From the NCBI GenBank assembly GCA_964036275.1, contig OZ038434.1, positions 8,575,060 to 8,639,059 of the forward strand: a DNA stretch of 64,000 bases, written 5' to 3'. Both the position numbers and the translations under genes were made by a program. Source of the stretch: Litoditis marina. Taxonomy: Eukaryota > Nematoda > Chromadorea > Rhabditida > Rhabditidae. Under the pieces are notes generated by a model that made no database searches, was not told the DNA's origin, and saw only the letters and a list, made by a program, of their open reading frames with translations. Positions within the stretch are counted from its first letter, which is position 1; each line of letters starts with the position of its first letter. Positions 48,601 to 63,410 of the stretch are shown piece after piece.

Positions 48601-51600
48601 CTATAATTTTGGAGATGTTTGAACTTAGACAAACAAAATATATGTTTATGAACTAGTCTGATGGCACAGATTTGGAAAATACCAGTTTTGAACAAATATT
48701 CTCACTTAGAGCAAAAATAGTTGGTCCAGTAACATCATAAACAGCTGATTACAACGTATCAACCTCAATCTATAATTTTGGAGATATTTGAACTCAGACC
48801 AACAAAATCAATCTTTTTAGACTAATCTGATGGCACAGATTTGAAAAATACCAGTTTTGAACAAATATTCTCACTTAGAGCAAAAATAGTTGGTCCAGTA
48901 ACATCATAAACAGCTGATTACAACGTATCAACCTCAATCTATAATTTTGGAGATATTTGAACTCAGACCAACAAAATCAATCTTTTTAGACTAATCTGAT
49001 GGCACAAATTTGGAAAATACCAGTTTTGAACAAATATTTTCACTTTGAGCGAAAATAGTTGGTCCAGTGACGTCATGGACAGCTGATTTCAATGGTACCA
49101 ACCTCAATCTATAATTTTGGAGATGTTTGAACTTAGACAAACAAAATATATGTTTTTGAACTAGTCTGATGGCACAGATTTGGAAAATACCAGATTTGAA
49201 CAAACATTTTCACTTTGAGCGAAAGTAGTTGGTCCAGTGACGTCATGGACAGCTGATTTCAATGGTACCAACCTCAATCCATAATTTTGGAGATGTTTGA
49301 AATAAGACAAACAAAATATATGTTTTTGAACTAGTCTGATGGCACAGATTTGAAAAATACCAGTTTTGAACAAATATTCTCACTTAGAGCAAAAATAGTT
49401 GGTCCAGTAACATCATAAACAGCTGATTACAACGTGTCAACCTCAATCTATAATTTTGGAGATATTTGAACTTAGACCAACAAAATCAATCTTTTTAGAC
49501 TAATCTGATGGCACAGATTTGGAAAATACCAGTTTTGAACAAATATTTTCATTTTGAGCGAAAGTAGTTGGCCCAGTGACGTCATGGACAGCTGATTTCA
49601 ATGGTACCAACCTCAATCTATAATTTTGGAGATGTTTGAACTTAGACAAACAAAATATATGTTTATGAACTAGTCTGATGGCACAGGTTTGGAAAATACC
49701 AGTTTGGAACAAATGTTCTCACTTAGAGCAGAAATAGTTGGTCCAGTAACATCATAAACAGCTGATTACAACGTGTCAACCTCATTCTATAACTTTGGAG
49801 ATGTTTGAACTTAGACAAACAAAATCAATCTTTTAGACTAATCTGATGGCACAGATTTGGAAAATACCAGTTTTGAACAAATATTTTCATTTTGAGCGAA
49901 AGTAGTTGGCCCAGTGACGTCATGGACAGCTGATTTCAATGGTACCAACCTCAATCTATAATTTTGGAGATGTTTGAACTTAGACAAACAAAATATATGT
50001 TTATGAACTAGTCTGATGGCACAGATTTGGAAAATACCAGTTTTGAACAAATGTCCTCACTTAGAGCAGAAATAGTTGGTCCAGTAACATCATAAACAGC
50101 TGATTACAACGTGTCAACCTCATTCTATAACTTTGGAGATGTTTGAACTTGGATAAACTAAATTTATGTTTTTGAACTACTCTGATGGCACAGATTCGGA
50201 AAATACCAGTTTTGAACAAATATTCTCACTTAGAGCAAAAATAGTTGGTCCAGTAACATCATAAACAGCTGATTACAACGTGTCAACCTCAATCTATAAC
50301 TTTGGAGATGTTTGAACTTAGACAAACAAAATATATGTTTTTGAACTACTCTGATGGCACAGATTCGGAAAATACCAGTTTTGAACAAATATTCTCACTT
50401 AGAGCAAAAATAGTTGGTCCAGTAACATCATAAACAGCTGATTACAACGTATCAACCTCAATCTATAATTTTGGAGATGTTTGAACTTGGACAAACTAAA
50501 TTTATGTTTTTGAACTACTCTGATGGCACAGATTCGGAAAATACCAGTTTTGAACAAATATTCTCACTTAGAGCAAAAATAGTTGGTCCAGTAACATCAT
50601 AAACAGCTGATTACAACGTGTCAACCTCAATCTATAACTTTGGAGATGTTTGAACTTAGACAAACAAAATATATGTTTTTGAACTACTCTGATGGCACAG
50701 ATTCGGAAAATACCAGTTTTGAACAAATATTCTCACTTAGAGCAAAAATAGTTGGTCCAGTAACATCATAAACAGCTGATTACAACGTATCAACCTCAAT
50801 CTATAATTTTGGAGATATTTGAACTCAGACCAACAAAATCAATCTTTTTAGACTAATCTGATGGCACAGATTTGGAAAATTCCAGTTTTGAACAAATATT
50901 TTCACTTTGAGCGAAAATAGTTGGTCCAGTGACGTCATGGACAGCTGATTTCAATGGTACCAACCTCAATCTATAATTTTGGAGATGTTTGAACTTAGAC
51001 AAACAAAATATATGTTTTTGAACTAGTCTGATGGCACAGATTTGGAAAATACCAGGTTTGAACCAATATTTTCACTTTGAGCGAAAGTAGTTGGTCCAGT
51101 GACGTCATGGACAGCTGATTTCAATGGTACCAACCTCAATCCATAATTTTGGAGATGTTTGAAATAAGACAAACAAAATATATGTTTTTGAACTACTCTG
51201 ATGGCACAGATTCGGAAAATACCAGTTTTGAACAAATATTCTCACTTAGAGCAAAAATAGTTGGTCCAGTAACATCATAAACAGCTGATTACAACGTATC
51301 AACCTCAATCTATAATTTTGGAGATGTTTGAACTTGGACAAACTAAATTTATGTTTTTGAACTACTCTGATGGCACAGATTCGGAAAATACCAGTTTTGA
51401 ACAAATATTCTCACTTAGAGCAAAAATAGTTGGTCCAGTAACATCATAAACAGCTGATTACAACGTATCAACCTCAATCTATAATTTTGGAGATATTTGA
51501 ACTCAGACCAACAAAATCAATCTTTTTAGACTAATCTGATGGCACAGATTTGGAAAATACCAGATTTGAACCAATATTTTCACTTTGAGCGAAAGTAGTT

Positions 51601-52560
51601 GATTGTACAACGTCCAGTGACGTCATGGACAGCTGATTTCAATGGTACCAACCTCAATCCATAATTTTGGAGATGTTTGAAATAAGACAAACAAAATATA
51701 TGTTTTTGAACTAGTCTGATGGCACAGATTTGAAAAATACCAGTTTTGAACAAATATTCTCACTTAGAGCAAAAATAGTTGGTCCAGTAACATCATAAAC
51801 AGCTGATTACAACGTGTCAACCTCAATCTCTAATTTTGGAGATATTTGAACTTAGACCAACAAAATCAATGTTTTTTGACTAATCTGATGGCACAGATTT
51901 GGAAAATACCAGTTTTGAACAAATATTTTCATTTTGAGCGAAAGTAGTTGGCCCAGTGACGTCATGGACAGCTGATTTCAATGGTACCAACCTCAATCTA
52001 TAATTTTGGAGATGTTTGAACTTAGACAAACAAAACATATGTTTATGAACTAGTCTGATGGCACAGATTTGAAAAATACCAGTTTTGAACAAATATTCTC
52101 ACTTAGAGCAAAAATAGTTGGTCCAGTAACATCATAAACAGCTGATTACAACGTGTCAACCTCAATCTATAATTTTGGAGATATTTGAACTTAGACCAAC
52201 AAAATCAATCTTTTTAGACTAATCTGATGGCATAGATTTGGAAAATACCAGTTTTGAACAAATATTTTCATTTTGAGCGAAAGTAGTTGGCCCAGTGACG
52301 TCATGGACAGCTGATTTCAATGGTACCAACCTCAATCTATAATTTTGGAGATGTTTGAACTTAGACAAACAAAATATATGTTTATGAACTAGTCTGATGG
52401 CACAGATTTGGAAAATACCAGTTTTGAACAAATGTTCTCACTTAGAGCAAAAATAGTTGGTCCAGTAACATCATAAACAGCTGATTACAACGTGTCAACC
52501 TCATTCTATAACTTTGGAGATGTTTGAACTTAGACAAACAAAATATATGTTTTTGAACTA
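45650..52560. repeat. 339-bp A/B dimer repeats with an eight-monomer duplication
   Basis: Family A monomers with ACCAACAAAATCAAT alternate with family B monomers with ACAAACAAAATATATG, giving a 339-bp dimer (for example 46,281, 46,620 and 46,959). A 1,355-bp tandem duplication links 47,636-48,990 to 48,991-50,345. The block at 46.2-47.8 kb also matches 40.3-41.9 kb at an offset of 5,928 bp. Confidence 0.8.
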
Positions 52561-54200
52561 CTCTGATGGCACAGATTTGGAAAATACCAGTTTCGAACAA
52601 ATATTCTCACTTAGAGCAAAAATAGTTGGTCCAGTAACATCATAAACAGCTGATTACAACGTATCAACCTCAATCTATAATTTTGGAGATATTTGAGCTT
52701 AGACCAACAAAATCAATCTTTTAGACTAATCTGATGGCACAGATTTGGAAAATACCAGTTTTGAGCAAATATTTTCATTTTGAGCGAAAGTAGTTGGCCC
52801 AGTGACGTCATGGACAACTGATTTCAATGGTACCAACCTCAATCTATAATTTTGGAGATGTTTGAACTTAGACAAACAAAATATATGTTTATGAACTAGT
52901 CTGATGGCACAGATTTGGAAAATACCAGTTTTGAACAAATGTTCTCACTTAGAGCAGAAATAGTTGGTCCAGTAACATCATAAACAGCTGATTACAACGT
53001 GTCAACCTCATTCTATAACTTTGGAGATGTTTGAACTTAGACAAACAAAATATATGTTTTTGAACTACTCTGATGGCACAGATTCGGAAAATACCAGTTT
53101 TGAACAAATGTTCTCACTTAGAGCGAAAGTAGTTGGTGCAGTGACGTCATGGACAGCTGATTTCAATGGTACCAACCTCAATCCAAAATTTTGGAGATGT
53201 TTGAAATAAGACAAACAAAATATATGTTTTTGAATTAGTCTGATGGCACAGATTTGGAAAATACCAGTTTTGAACAAATGTTCTCACTTAGAGCAAAAAT
53301 AGTTGGTCCAGTAACATCATAAACAGCTGATTACAACGTGTCAACCTCATTCTATAACTTTGGAGATGTTTGAACTTAGACAAACAAAATATATGTTTTT
53401 GAACTACTCTGATGGCACAGATTTGGAAAATACCAGTTTCGAACAAATATTCTCACTTAGAGCAAAAATAGTTGGTCCAGTAACATCATAAACAGCTGAT
53501 TACAACGTATCAAGTTGAGCTTAGACCAACAAAATCAATCTTTTAGACTAATCTGATGGCACAGATTTGGAAAATACCAGTTTTGAACAAATATTTTCAT
53601 TTTGAGCGAAAGTAGTTGGCCCAGTGACGTCATGGACAACTGATTTCAATGGTACCAACCTCAATCTATAATTTTGGAGATGTTTGAACTTAGACAAACA
53701 AAATATATGTTTATGAACTAGTCTGATGGCACAGATTTGGAAAATACCAGTTTTGAACAAATGTTCTCACTTAGAGCAGAAATAGTTGGTCCAGTAACAT
53801 CATAAACAGCTGATTACAACGTGTCTACCTCATTCTATAACTTTGGAGATGTTTGAACTTAGACAAACAAAATATATGTTTTTGAACTACTCTGATGGCA
53901 CAGATTCGGAAAATACCAGTTTTGAACAAATGTTCTCACTTAGAGCGAAAGTAGTTGGTGCAGTGACGTCATGGACAGCTGATTTCAATGGTACCAACCT
54001 CAATCCAAAATTTTGGAGATGTTTGAAATAAGACAAACAAAATATATGTTTTTGAATTAGTCTGATGGCACAGATTTGAAAAATACCAGTTTTGAACAAA
54101 TATTCTCACTTAGAGCAAAAATAGTTGGTCCAGTAACATCATAAACAGCTGATTTCAATGGTACCAACCTCAATCTATAATTTTGGAGATGTTTGAACTT
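52560..54200. repeat. 822-bp tandem duplication with a deletion scar
   Basis: The private forms AGTTGGTGCAGTGACG and CAATCCAAAATTTTGG occur at about 53.13 kb and again 822 bp later. The period is about 25 bp short of five monomers because 53,513-53,518 reads ACGTATCAAGTTGAGC where the parent has the full CAACCTCAAT...GGAGATATTTGAGC block. Confidence 0.85.
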
Positions 54201-57200
54201 AGACAAACAAAATATATGTTTTTGAACTAGTCTGATGGCACAGATTTGGAAAATACCAGATTTGAACAAATATTTTCACTTTGAGCGAAAGTAGTTGGTG
54301 CAGTGACGTCATGGACAGCTGATTTCAATGGTACCAACCTCAATCCAAAATTTTGGAGATGTTTGAAATAAGACAAACAAAATATATGTTTTTGAATTAG
54401 TCTGATGGCACAGATTTGAAAAATACCAGTTTTGAACAAATATTCTCACTTAGAGCAAAAATAGTTGGTCCAGTAACATCATGGACAGCTGATTTCAATG
54501 GTACCAACCTCAATCTATAATTTTGGAAATGTTTGAACTTAGACAAACAAAATATATGTTTTTGAACTAGTCTGATGGCACAGATTTGGAAAATACCAGT
54601 TTTGAACAAATATTTTCATTTTGAGCGAAAGTAGTTGGCCCAGTGACGTCATGGACAGCTGATTTCAATGGTACCAACCTCAATCTATAATTTTGGAGAT
54701 GTTTGAACTTAGACCAACAAAATCAATCTTTTTAGACTAATCTGATGGCACAGATTTAGAAAATACCAGTTTTGAACAAATATTTTCATTTTGAGCGAAA
54801 GTAGTTGGCCCAGTGACGTCATGGACAGCTGATTTCAATGGTACCAACCTCAATCTATAATTTTGGAAATGTTTGAACTTAGACAAACAAAATATATGTT
54901 TTTGAACTAGTCTGATGGCACAGATTTGGAAAATACCAGTTTTGAACAAATATTTTCATTTTGAGCGAAAGTAGTTGGCCCAGTGACGTCATGGACAGCT
55001 GATTTCAATGGTACCAACCTCAATCTATAATTTTGGAGATGTTTGAACTTAGACAAACAAAATATATGTTTATGAACTAGTCTGATGGCACAGATTTGGA
55101 AAATACCAGTTTTGAACAAATGTTCTCACTTAGAGCAGAAATAGTTGGTCCAGTAACATCATAAACAGCTGATTACAACGTGTCAACCTCATTCTATAAC
55201 TTTGGAGATGTTTGAACTTAGACAAACAAAATATATGTTTTTGAACTACTCTGATGGGACAGATTCGGAAAATACCAGTTTTGAACAAATATTCTCACTT
55301 AGAGCAAAAATAGTTGGTCCAGTAACATCATAAACAGCTGATTACAACGTATCAACCTCAATCTATAATTTTGGAGATATTTGAACTCAGACCAACAAAA
55401 TCAATCTTTTTAGACTAATCTGATGGCACAGATTTGGAAAATACCAGTTTTGAACAAATATTTTCACTTTGAGCGAAAATAGTTGGTCCAGTGACGTCAT
55501 GGACAGCTGATTTCAATGGTACCAACCTCAATCTATAATTTTGGAGATGTTTGAACTTAGACAAACAAAATATATGTTTTTGAACTACTCTGATGGCACA
55601 GATTTGGAAAATACCAGTTTCGAACAAATATTCTCACTTAGAGCAAAAATAGTTGGTCCAGTAACATCATAAACAGCTGATTACAACGTATCAACCTCAA
55701 TCTATAATTTTGGAGATATTTGAGCTTAGACCAACAAAATCAATCTTTTAGACTAATCTGATGGCACAGATTTGGAAAATACCAGTTTTGAACAAATGTT
55801 CTCACTTAGAGCAAAAATAGTTGGTCCAGTAACATCATAAACAGCTGATTACAACGTATCAACCTCAATCTATAATTTTTGGAGATGTTTGAACTTAGAC
55901 AAACAAAATATATGTTTTTGAACTACTCTGATGGCACAGATTCGGAAAATACCAGTTTTGAACAAATATTCTCACTTAGAGCAAAAATAGTTGGTCCAGT
56001 AACATCATAAACAGCTGATTACAACGTATCAACCTCAATCTATAATTTTGGAGATGTTTGAACTTGGACAAACTAAATTTATGTTTTTGAACTACTCTGA
56101 TGGCACAGATTCGGAAAATACCAGTTTTGAACAAATATTCTCACTTAGAGCAAAAATAGTTGGTCCAGTAACATCATAAACAGCTGATTACAACGTGTCA
56201 ACCTCAATCTATAACTTTGGAGATGTTTGAACTTAGACAAACAAAATATATGTTTTTGAACTACTCTGATGGCACAGATTCGGAAAATACCAGTTTTGAA
56301 CAAATATTCTCACTTAGAGCAAAAATAGTTGGTCCAGTAACATCATAAACAGCTGATTACAACGTATCAACCTCAATCTATAATTTTGGAGATATTTGAA
56401 CTCAGACCAACAAAATCAATCTTTTTAGACTAATCTGATGGCACAGATTTGGAAAATACCAGTTTTGAACAAATATTTTCACTTTGAGCGAAAATAGTTG
56501 GTCCAGTGACGTCATGGACAGCTGATTTCAATGGTACCAACCTCAATCTATAATTTTGGAGATGTTTGAACTTAGACAAACAAAATATATGTTTTTGAAC
56601 TAGTCTGATGGCACAGATTTGGAAAATACCAGATTTGAACCAATATTTTCACTTTGAGCGAAAGTAGTTGGTCCAGTGACGTCATGGACAGCTGATTTCA
56701 ATGGTACCAACCTCAATCCATAATTTTGGAGATGTTTGAAATAAGACAAACAAAATATATGTTTTTGAACTAGTCTGATGGCACAGATTTGAAAAATACC
56801 AGTTTTGAACAAATATTCTCACTTAGAGCAAAAATAGTTGGTCCAGTAACATCATAAACAGCTGATTACAACGTGTCAACCTCAATCTCTAATTTTGGAG
56901 ATATTTGAACTTAGACCAACAAAATCAATCTTTTTTGACTAATCTGATGGCACAGATTTGGAAAATACCAGTTTTGAACAAATATTTTCATTTTGAGCGA
57001 AAGTAGTTGGCCCAGTGACGTCATGGACAGCTGATTTCAATGGTACCAACCTCAATCTATAATTTTGGAGATGTTTGAACTTAGACAAACAAAATATATG
57101 TTTATGAACTAGTCTGATGACACAGATTTGGAAAATACCAGTTTTGAACAAATGTTCTCACTTAGAGCAAAAATAGTTGGTCCAGTAACATCATAAACTG

Positions 57201-58099
57201 CTGATTACAACGTGTCAACCTCATTCTATAACTTTGGAGATGTTTGAACTTAGACAAACAAAATATATGTTTTTGAACTACTCTGATGGCACAGATTTGG
57301 AAAATACCAGTTTCGAACAAATATTCTCACTTAGAGCAAAAATAGTTGGTCCAGTAACATCATAAACAGCTGATTACATACAACGTATCAACCTCAATCT
57401 ATAATTTTGGAGATATTTGAGCTTAGACCAACAAAATCAATCTTTTAGACTAATCTGATGGCACAGATTTGGAAAATACCAGTTTTGAACAAATATTTTC
57501 ATTTTGAGCGAAAGTAGTTGGCCCAGTGACGTCATGGACAGCTGATTTCAATGGTACCAACCTCAATCTATAATTTTGGAGATGTTTGAACTTAGACAAA
57601 CAAAATATATGTTTATGAACTACTCTGATGGCACAGATTCGGAAAATACCAGTTTTGAACAAATATTCTCACTTAGAGCAAAAATAGTTGGTCCAGTAAC
57701 ATCATAAACAGCTGATTACAACGTATCAACCTCAATCTATAATTTTGGAGATATTTGAACTCAGACCAACAAAATCAATCTTTTTAGACTAATCTGATGG
57801 CACAGATTTGGAAAATACCAGTTTTGAACAAATATTTTCACTTTGAGCGAAAATAGTTGGTCCAGTGACGTCATGGACAGCTGATTTCAATGGTACCAAC
57901 CTCAATCCATAATTTTGGAGATGTTTGAAATAAGACAAACAAAATATATGTTTTTGAATTAGTCTGATGGCACAGATTTGGAAAATACCAGTTTTGAACA
58001 AATATTTTCATTTTGAGCGAAAGTAGTTGGCCCAGTGACGTCATGGACAGCTGATTTCAATGGTACCAACCTCAATCTATAATTTTGGAGATGTTTGAA

Positions 58100-61000
58100 C
58101 TTAGACCAACAGAATCAATCTTTTTAGACTAATCTGATGGCACAGATTTAGAAAATACCAGTTTTGAACAAATATTTTCATTTTGAGCGAAAGTATTTGG
58201 CCCAGTGACGTCATGGACAGCTGATTTCAATGGTACCAACCTCAATCTATAATTTTGGAGAGGTTTGAACTTAGACAAACAAAATATATGTTTATGAACT
58301 AGTCTGATGGCACAGATTTGGAAAATACCAGTTTTGAACAAATGTTCTCACTTAGAGCAAAAATAGTTGGTCCAGTAACATCATAAACAGCTGATTACAA
58401 CGTATCAACCTCAATCTATAACTTTGGAGATGTTTGAACTTAGACAAACAAAATATATGTTTTTGAACTACTCTGATGGCACAGATTCGGAAAATACCAG
58501 TTTTGAACAAATATTCTCACTTAGAGCAAAAATAGTTGGTCCAGTAACATCATAAACAGCTGATTACAACGTATCAACCTCAATCTATAATTTTGGAGAT
58601 ATTTGAACTCAGACCAACAAAATCAATCTTTTTAGACTAATCTGATGGCACAGATTTGGAAAATACCAGTTTTGAACAAATATTTTCACTTTGAGCGAAA
58701 ATAGTTGGTCCAGTGACGTCATGGACAGCTGATTTCAATGGTACCAACCTCAATCCATAATTTTGGAGATGTTTGAAATAAGACAAACAAAATATATGTT
58801 TTTGAATTAGTCTGATGGCACAGATTTGGAAAATACCAGTTTTGAACAAATATTTTCATTTTGAGCGAAAGTAGTTGGCCCAGTGACGTCATGGACAGCT
58901 GATTTCAATGGTACCAACCTCAATCTATAATTTTGGAGATGTTTGAACTTAGACAAACAAAATATATGTTTATGAACTAGTCTGATGGCACAGATTTGGA
59001 AAATACCAGTTTTGAACAAATGTTCTCACTTAGAGCAGAAATAGTTGGTCCAGTAACATCATAAACAGCTGATTACAACGTGTCAACCTCATTCTATAAC
59101 TTTGGAGATGTTTGAACTTAGACAAACAAAATATATGTTTTTGAACTACTCTGATGGGACAGATTCGGAAAATACCAGTTTTGAACAAATATTCTCACTT
59201 AGAGCAAAAATAGTTGGTCCAGTAACATCATAAACAGCTGATTACAACGTATCAACCTCAATCTATAATTTTGGAGATATTTGAACTCAGACCAACAAAA
59301 TCAATCTTTTTAGACTAATCTGATGGCACAGATTTGGAAAATACCAGTTTTGAACAAATATTTTCACTTTGAGCGAAAATAGTTGGTCCAGTGACGTCAT
59401 GGACAGCTGATTTCAATGGTACCAACCTCAATCCATAATTTTGGAGATGTTTGAACTTAGACCAACAGAATCAATCTTTTTAGACTAATCTGATGGCACA
59501 GATTTAGAAAATACCAGTTTTGAACAAATATTTTCATTTTGAGCGAAAGTATTTGGCCCAGTGACGTCATGGACAGCTGATTTCAATGGTACCAACCTCA
59601 ATCTATAATTTTGGAGAGGTTTGAACTTAGACAAACAAAATATATGTTTATGAACTAGTCTGATGGCACAGATTTGGAAAATACCAGTTTTGAACAAATG
59701 TTCTCACTTAGAGCAAAAATAGTTGGTCCAGTAACATCATAAACAGCTGCTTACAACGTATCAACCTCAATCTATAACTTTGGAGATGTTTGAACTTAGA
59801 CAAACAAAATATATGTTTTTGAACTACTCTGATGGCACAGATTCGGAAAATACCAGTTTTGAACAAATATTCTCACTTAGAGCAAAAATAGTTGGTCCAG
59901 TAACATCATAAACAGCTGATTACAACGTATCAACCTCAATCTATAATTTTGGAGATATTTGAACTCAGACCAACAAAATCAATCTTTTTAGACTAATCTG
60001 ATGGCACAGATTTGGAAAATACCAGTTTTGAACAAATATTTTCCCTTTGAGCGAAAATAGTTGGTCCAGTGACGTCATGGACAGCTGATTTCAATGGTAC
60101 CAACCTCAATCTATAATTTTGGAGATGTTTGAACTTAGACAAACAAAATATATGTTTTTGAACTAGTCTGATGGCACAGATTTGGAAAATACCAGATTTG
60201 AACAAATATTTTCACTTTGAGCGAAAGTAGTTGGTGCAGTGACGTCATGGACAGCTGATTTCAATGGTACCAACCTCAATCCATAATTTTGGAGATGTTT
60301 GAAATAAGACAAACAAAATATATGTTTTTGAATTAGTCTGATGGCACAGATTTGAAAAATACCAGTTTTGAACAAATATTCTCACTTAGAGCAAAAATAG
60401 TTGGTCCAGTAACATCATAAACAGCTGATTACAACGTGTCAACCTCAATCTATAATTTTGGAGATATTTGAACTTAGACCAACAAAATCAATCTTTTTAG
60501 ACTAATCTGATGGCACAGATTTGGAAAATACCAGTTTTGAACAAATATTTTCATTTTGAGCGAAAGTAGTTGGCCCAGTGACGTCATGGACAGCTGATTT
60601 CAATGGTACCAACCTCAATCTATAATTTTGGAGATGTTTGAACTTAGACAAACAAAATATATGTTTTTGAACTAGTCTGATGGCACAGATTTGGAAAATA
60701 CCAGTTTTGAACAAATATTTTCATTTTGAGCGAAAGTAGTTGGCCCAGTGACGTCATGGACAGCTGATTTCAATGGTACCAACCTCAATCTATAATTTTG
60801 GAGATGTTCGAACTTAGACAAACAAAATATATGGTTTTGAACTAGTCTGATGGCACAGATTTGGAAAATGCCCGTTTCGAACAAATATTCTCACTTAGAG
60901 CCAAAATAGTTGGTCCAGTGACGTCATGGACAGCTGATTTCAATGGTACCAACCTCAATCCATAATTTTGGAGATGTTTGAAATAAGACAAACAAAATAT

Positions 61001-63410
61001 ATGTTTTTGAATTAGTCTGATGGCACAGATTTGGAAAATACCAGTTTTGAACAAATATTTTCATTTTGAGCGAAAGTAGTTGGCCCAGTGACGTCATGGA
61101 CAGCTGATTTCAATGGTACCAACCTCAATCTATAATTTTGGAGATGTTTGAACTTAGACCAACAGAATCAATCTTTTTAGACTAATCTGATGGCACAGAT
61201 TTAGAAAATACCAGTTTTGAACAAATATTTTCATTTTGAGCGAAAGTATTTGGCCCAGTGACGTCATGGACAGCTGATTTCAATGGTACCAACCTCAATC
61301 TATAATTTTGGAGAGGTTTGAACTTAGACAAACAAAATATATGTTTATGAACTAGTCTGATGGCACAGATTTGGAAAATACCAGTTTTGAACAAATGTTC
61401 TCACTTAGAGCAAAAATAGTTGGTCCAGTAACATCATAAACAGCTGATTACAACGTATCAACCTCAATCTATAACTTTGGAGATGTTTGAACTTAGACAA
61501 ACAAAATATATGTTTTTGAACTACTCTGATGGCACAGATTCGGAAAATACCAGTTTTGAACAAATATTCTCACTTAGAGCAAAAATAGTTGGTCCAGTAA
61601 CATCATAAACAGCTGATTACAACGTATCAACCTCAATCTATAATTTTGGAGATATTTGAACTCAGACCAACAAAATCAATCTTTTTAGACTAATCTGATG
61701 GCACAGATTTGGAAAATACCAGTTTTGAACAAATATTTTCCCTTTGAGCGAAAATAGTTGGTCCAGTGACGTCATGGACAGCTGATTTCAATGGTACCAA
61801 CCTCAATCTATAATTTTGGAGATGTTTGAACTTAGACAAACAAAATATATGTTTTTGAACTAGTCTGATGGCACAGATTTGGAAAATACCAGATTTGAAC
61901 AAATATTTTCACTTTGAGCGAAAGTAGTTGGTGCAGTGACGTCATGGACAGCTGATTTCAATGGTACCAACCTCAATCCATAATTTTGGAGATGTTTGAA
62001 ATAAGACAAACAAAATATATGTTTTTGAATTAGTCTGATGGCACAGATTTGAAAAATACCAGTTTTGAACAAATATTCTCACTTAGAGCAAAAATAGTTG
62101 GTCCAGTAACATCATAAACAGCTGATTACAACGTGTCAACCTCAATCTATAATTTTGGAGATATTTGAACTTAGACCAACAAAATCAATCTTTTTAGACT
62201 AATCTGATGGCACAGATTTGGAAAATACCAGTTTTGAACAAATATTTTCATTTTGAGCGAAAGTAGTTGGCCCAGTGACGTCATGGACAGCTGATTTCAA
62301 TGGTACCAACCTCAATCTATAATTTTGGAGATGTTTGAACTTAGACAAACAAAATATATGTTTTTGAACTAGTCTGATGTCACAGATTTGGAAAATACCA
62401 GTTTTGAACAAATATTTTCATTTTGAGCGAAAGTAGTTGGCCCAGTGACGTCATGGACAGCTGATTTCAATGGTACCAACCTCAATCTATAATTTTGGAG
62501 ATGTTTGAACTTAGACAAACAAAATATATGTTTATGAACTAGTCTGATGGCACAGATTTGGAAAATACCAGTTTTGAACAAATGTTCTCACTTAGAGCAG
62601 AAATAGTTGGTCCAGTAACATCATAAACAGCTGATTACAACGTGTCAACCTCATTCTATAACTTTGGAGATGTTTGAACTTAGACAAACAAAATATATGT
62701 TTTTGAACTACTCTGATGGCACAGATTCGGAAAATACCAGTTTTGAACAAATATTCTCACTTAGAGCAAAAATAGTTGGTCCAGTAACATCATAAACAGC
62801 TGATTACAACGTATCAACCTCAATCTATAATTTTGGAGATATTTGAACTCAGACCAACAAAATCAATCTTTTTAGACTAATCTGATGGCACAGATTTGGA
62901 AAATACCAGTTTTGAACAAATATTTTCACTTTGAGCGAAAATAGTTGGTCCAGTGACGTCATGGACAGCTGATTTCAATGGTACCAACCTCAATCTATAA
63001 TTTTGGAGATGTTTGAACTTAGACAAACAAAATATATGTTTTTGAACTAGTCTGATGGCACAGATTTGGAAAATACCAGATTTGAACAAATATTTTCACT
63101 TTGAGCGAAAGTAGTTGGTGCAGTGACGTCATGGACAGCTGATTTCAATGGTACCAACCTCAATCCATAATTTTGGAGATGTTTGAAATAAGACAAACAA
63201 AATATATGTTTTTGAATTAGTCTGATGGCACAGATTTGAAAAATACCAGTTTTGAACAAATATTCTCACTTAGAGCAAAAATAGTTGGTCCAGTAACATC
63301 ATAAACAGCTGATTACAACGTGTCAACCTCAATCTATAATTTTGGAGATATTTGAACTTAGACCAACAAAATCAATCTTTTTAGACTAATCTGATGGCAC
63401 AGATTTGGAA
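58100..63410. repeat. Ten- and eight-monomer duplications at the right end of the array
   Basis: The private markers GGAGAGGTTTG, AAAGTATTTGGCCC and ACCAACAGAATC recur at about 58.13, 59.49 and 61.18 kb (offsets 1,356 and 1,697 bp). The marker TTTTCCCTTTGAGCG recurs at about 60.04 and 61.74 kb (1,697 bp). Confidence 0.82.

Noticed and set aside
53021..54031. Two identical 62-codon plus-strand open frames (53021-53209 and 53843-54031)
   Set aside because: They lie inside the 822-bp satellite duplication and exist only because local variants removed a stop; they are copies of one satellite segment.
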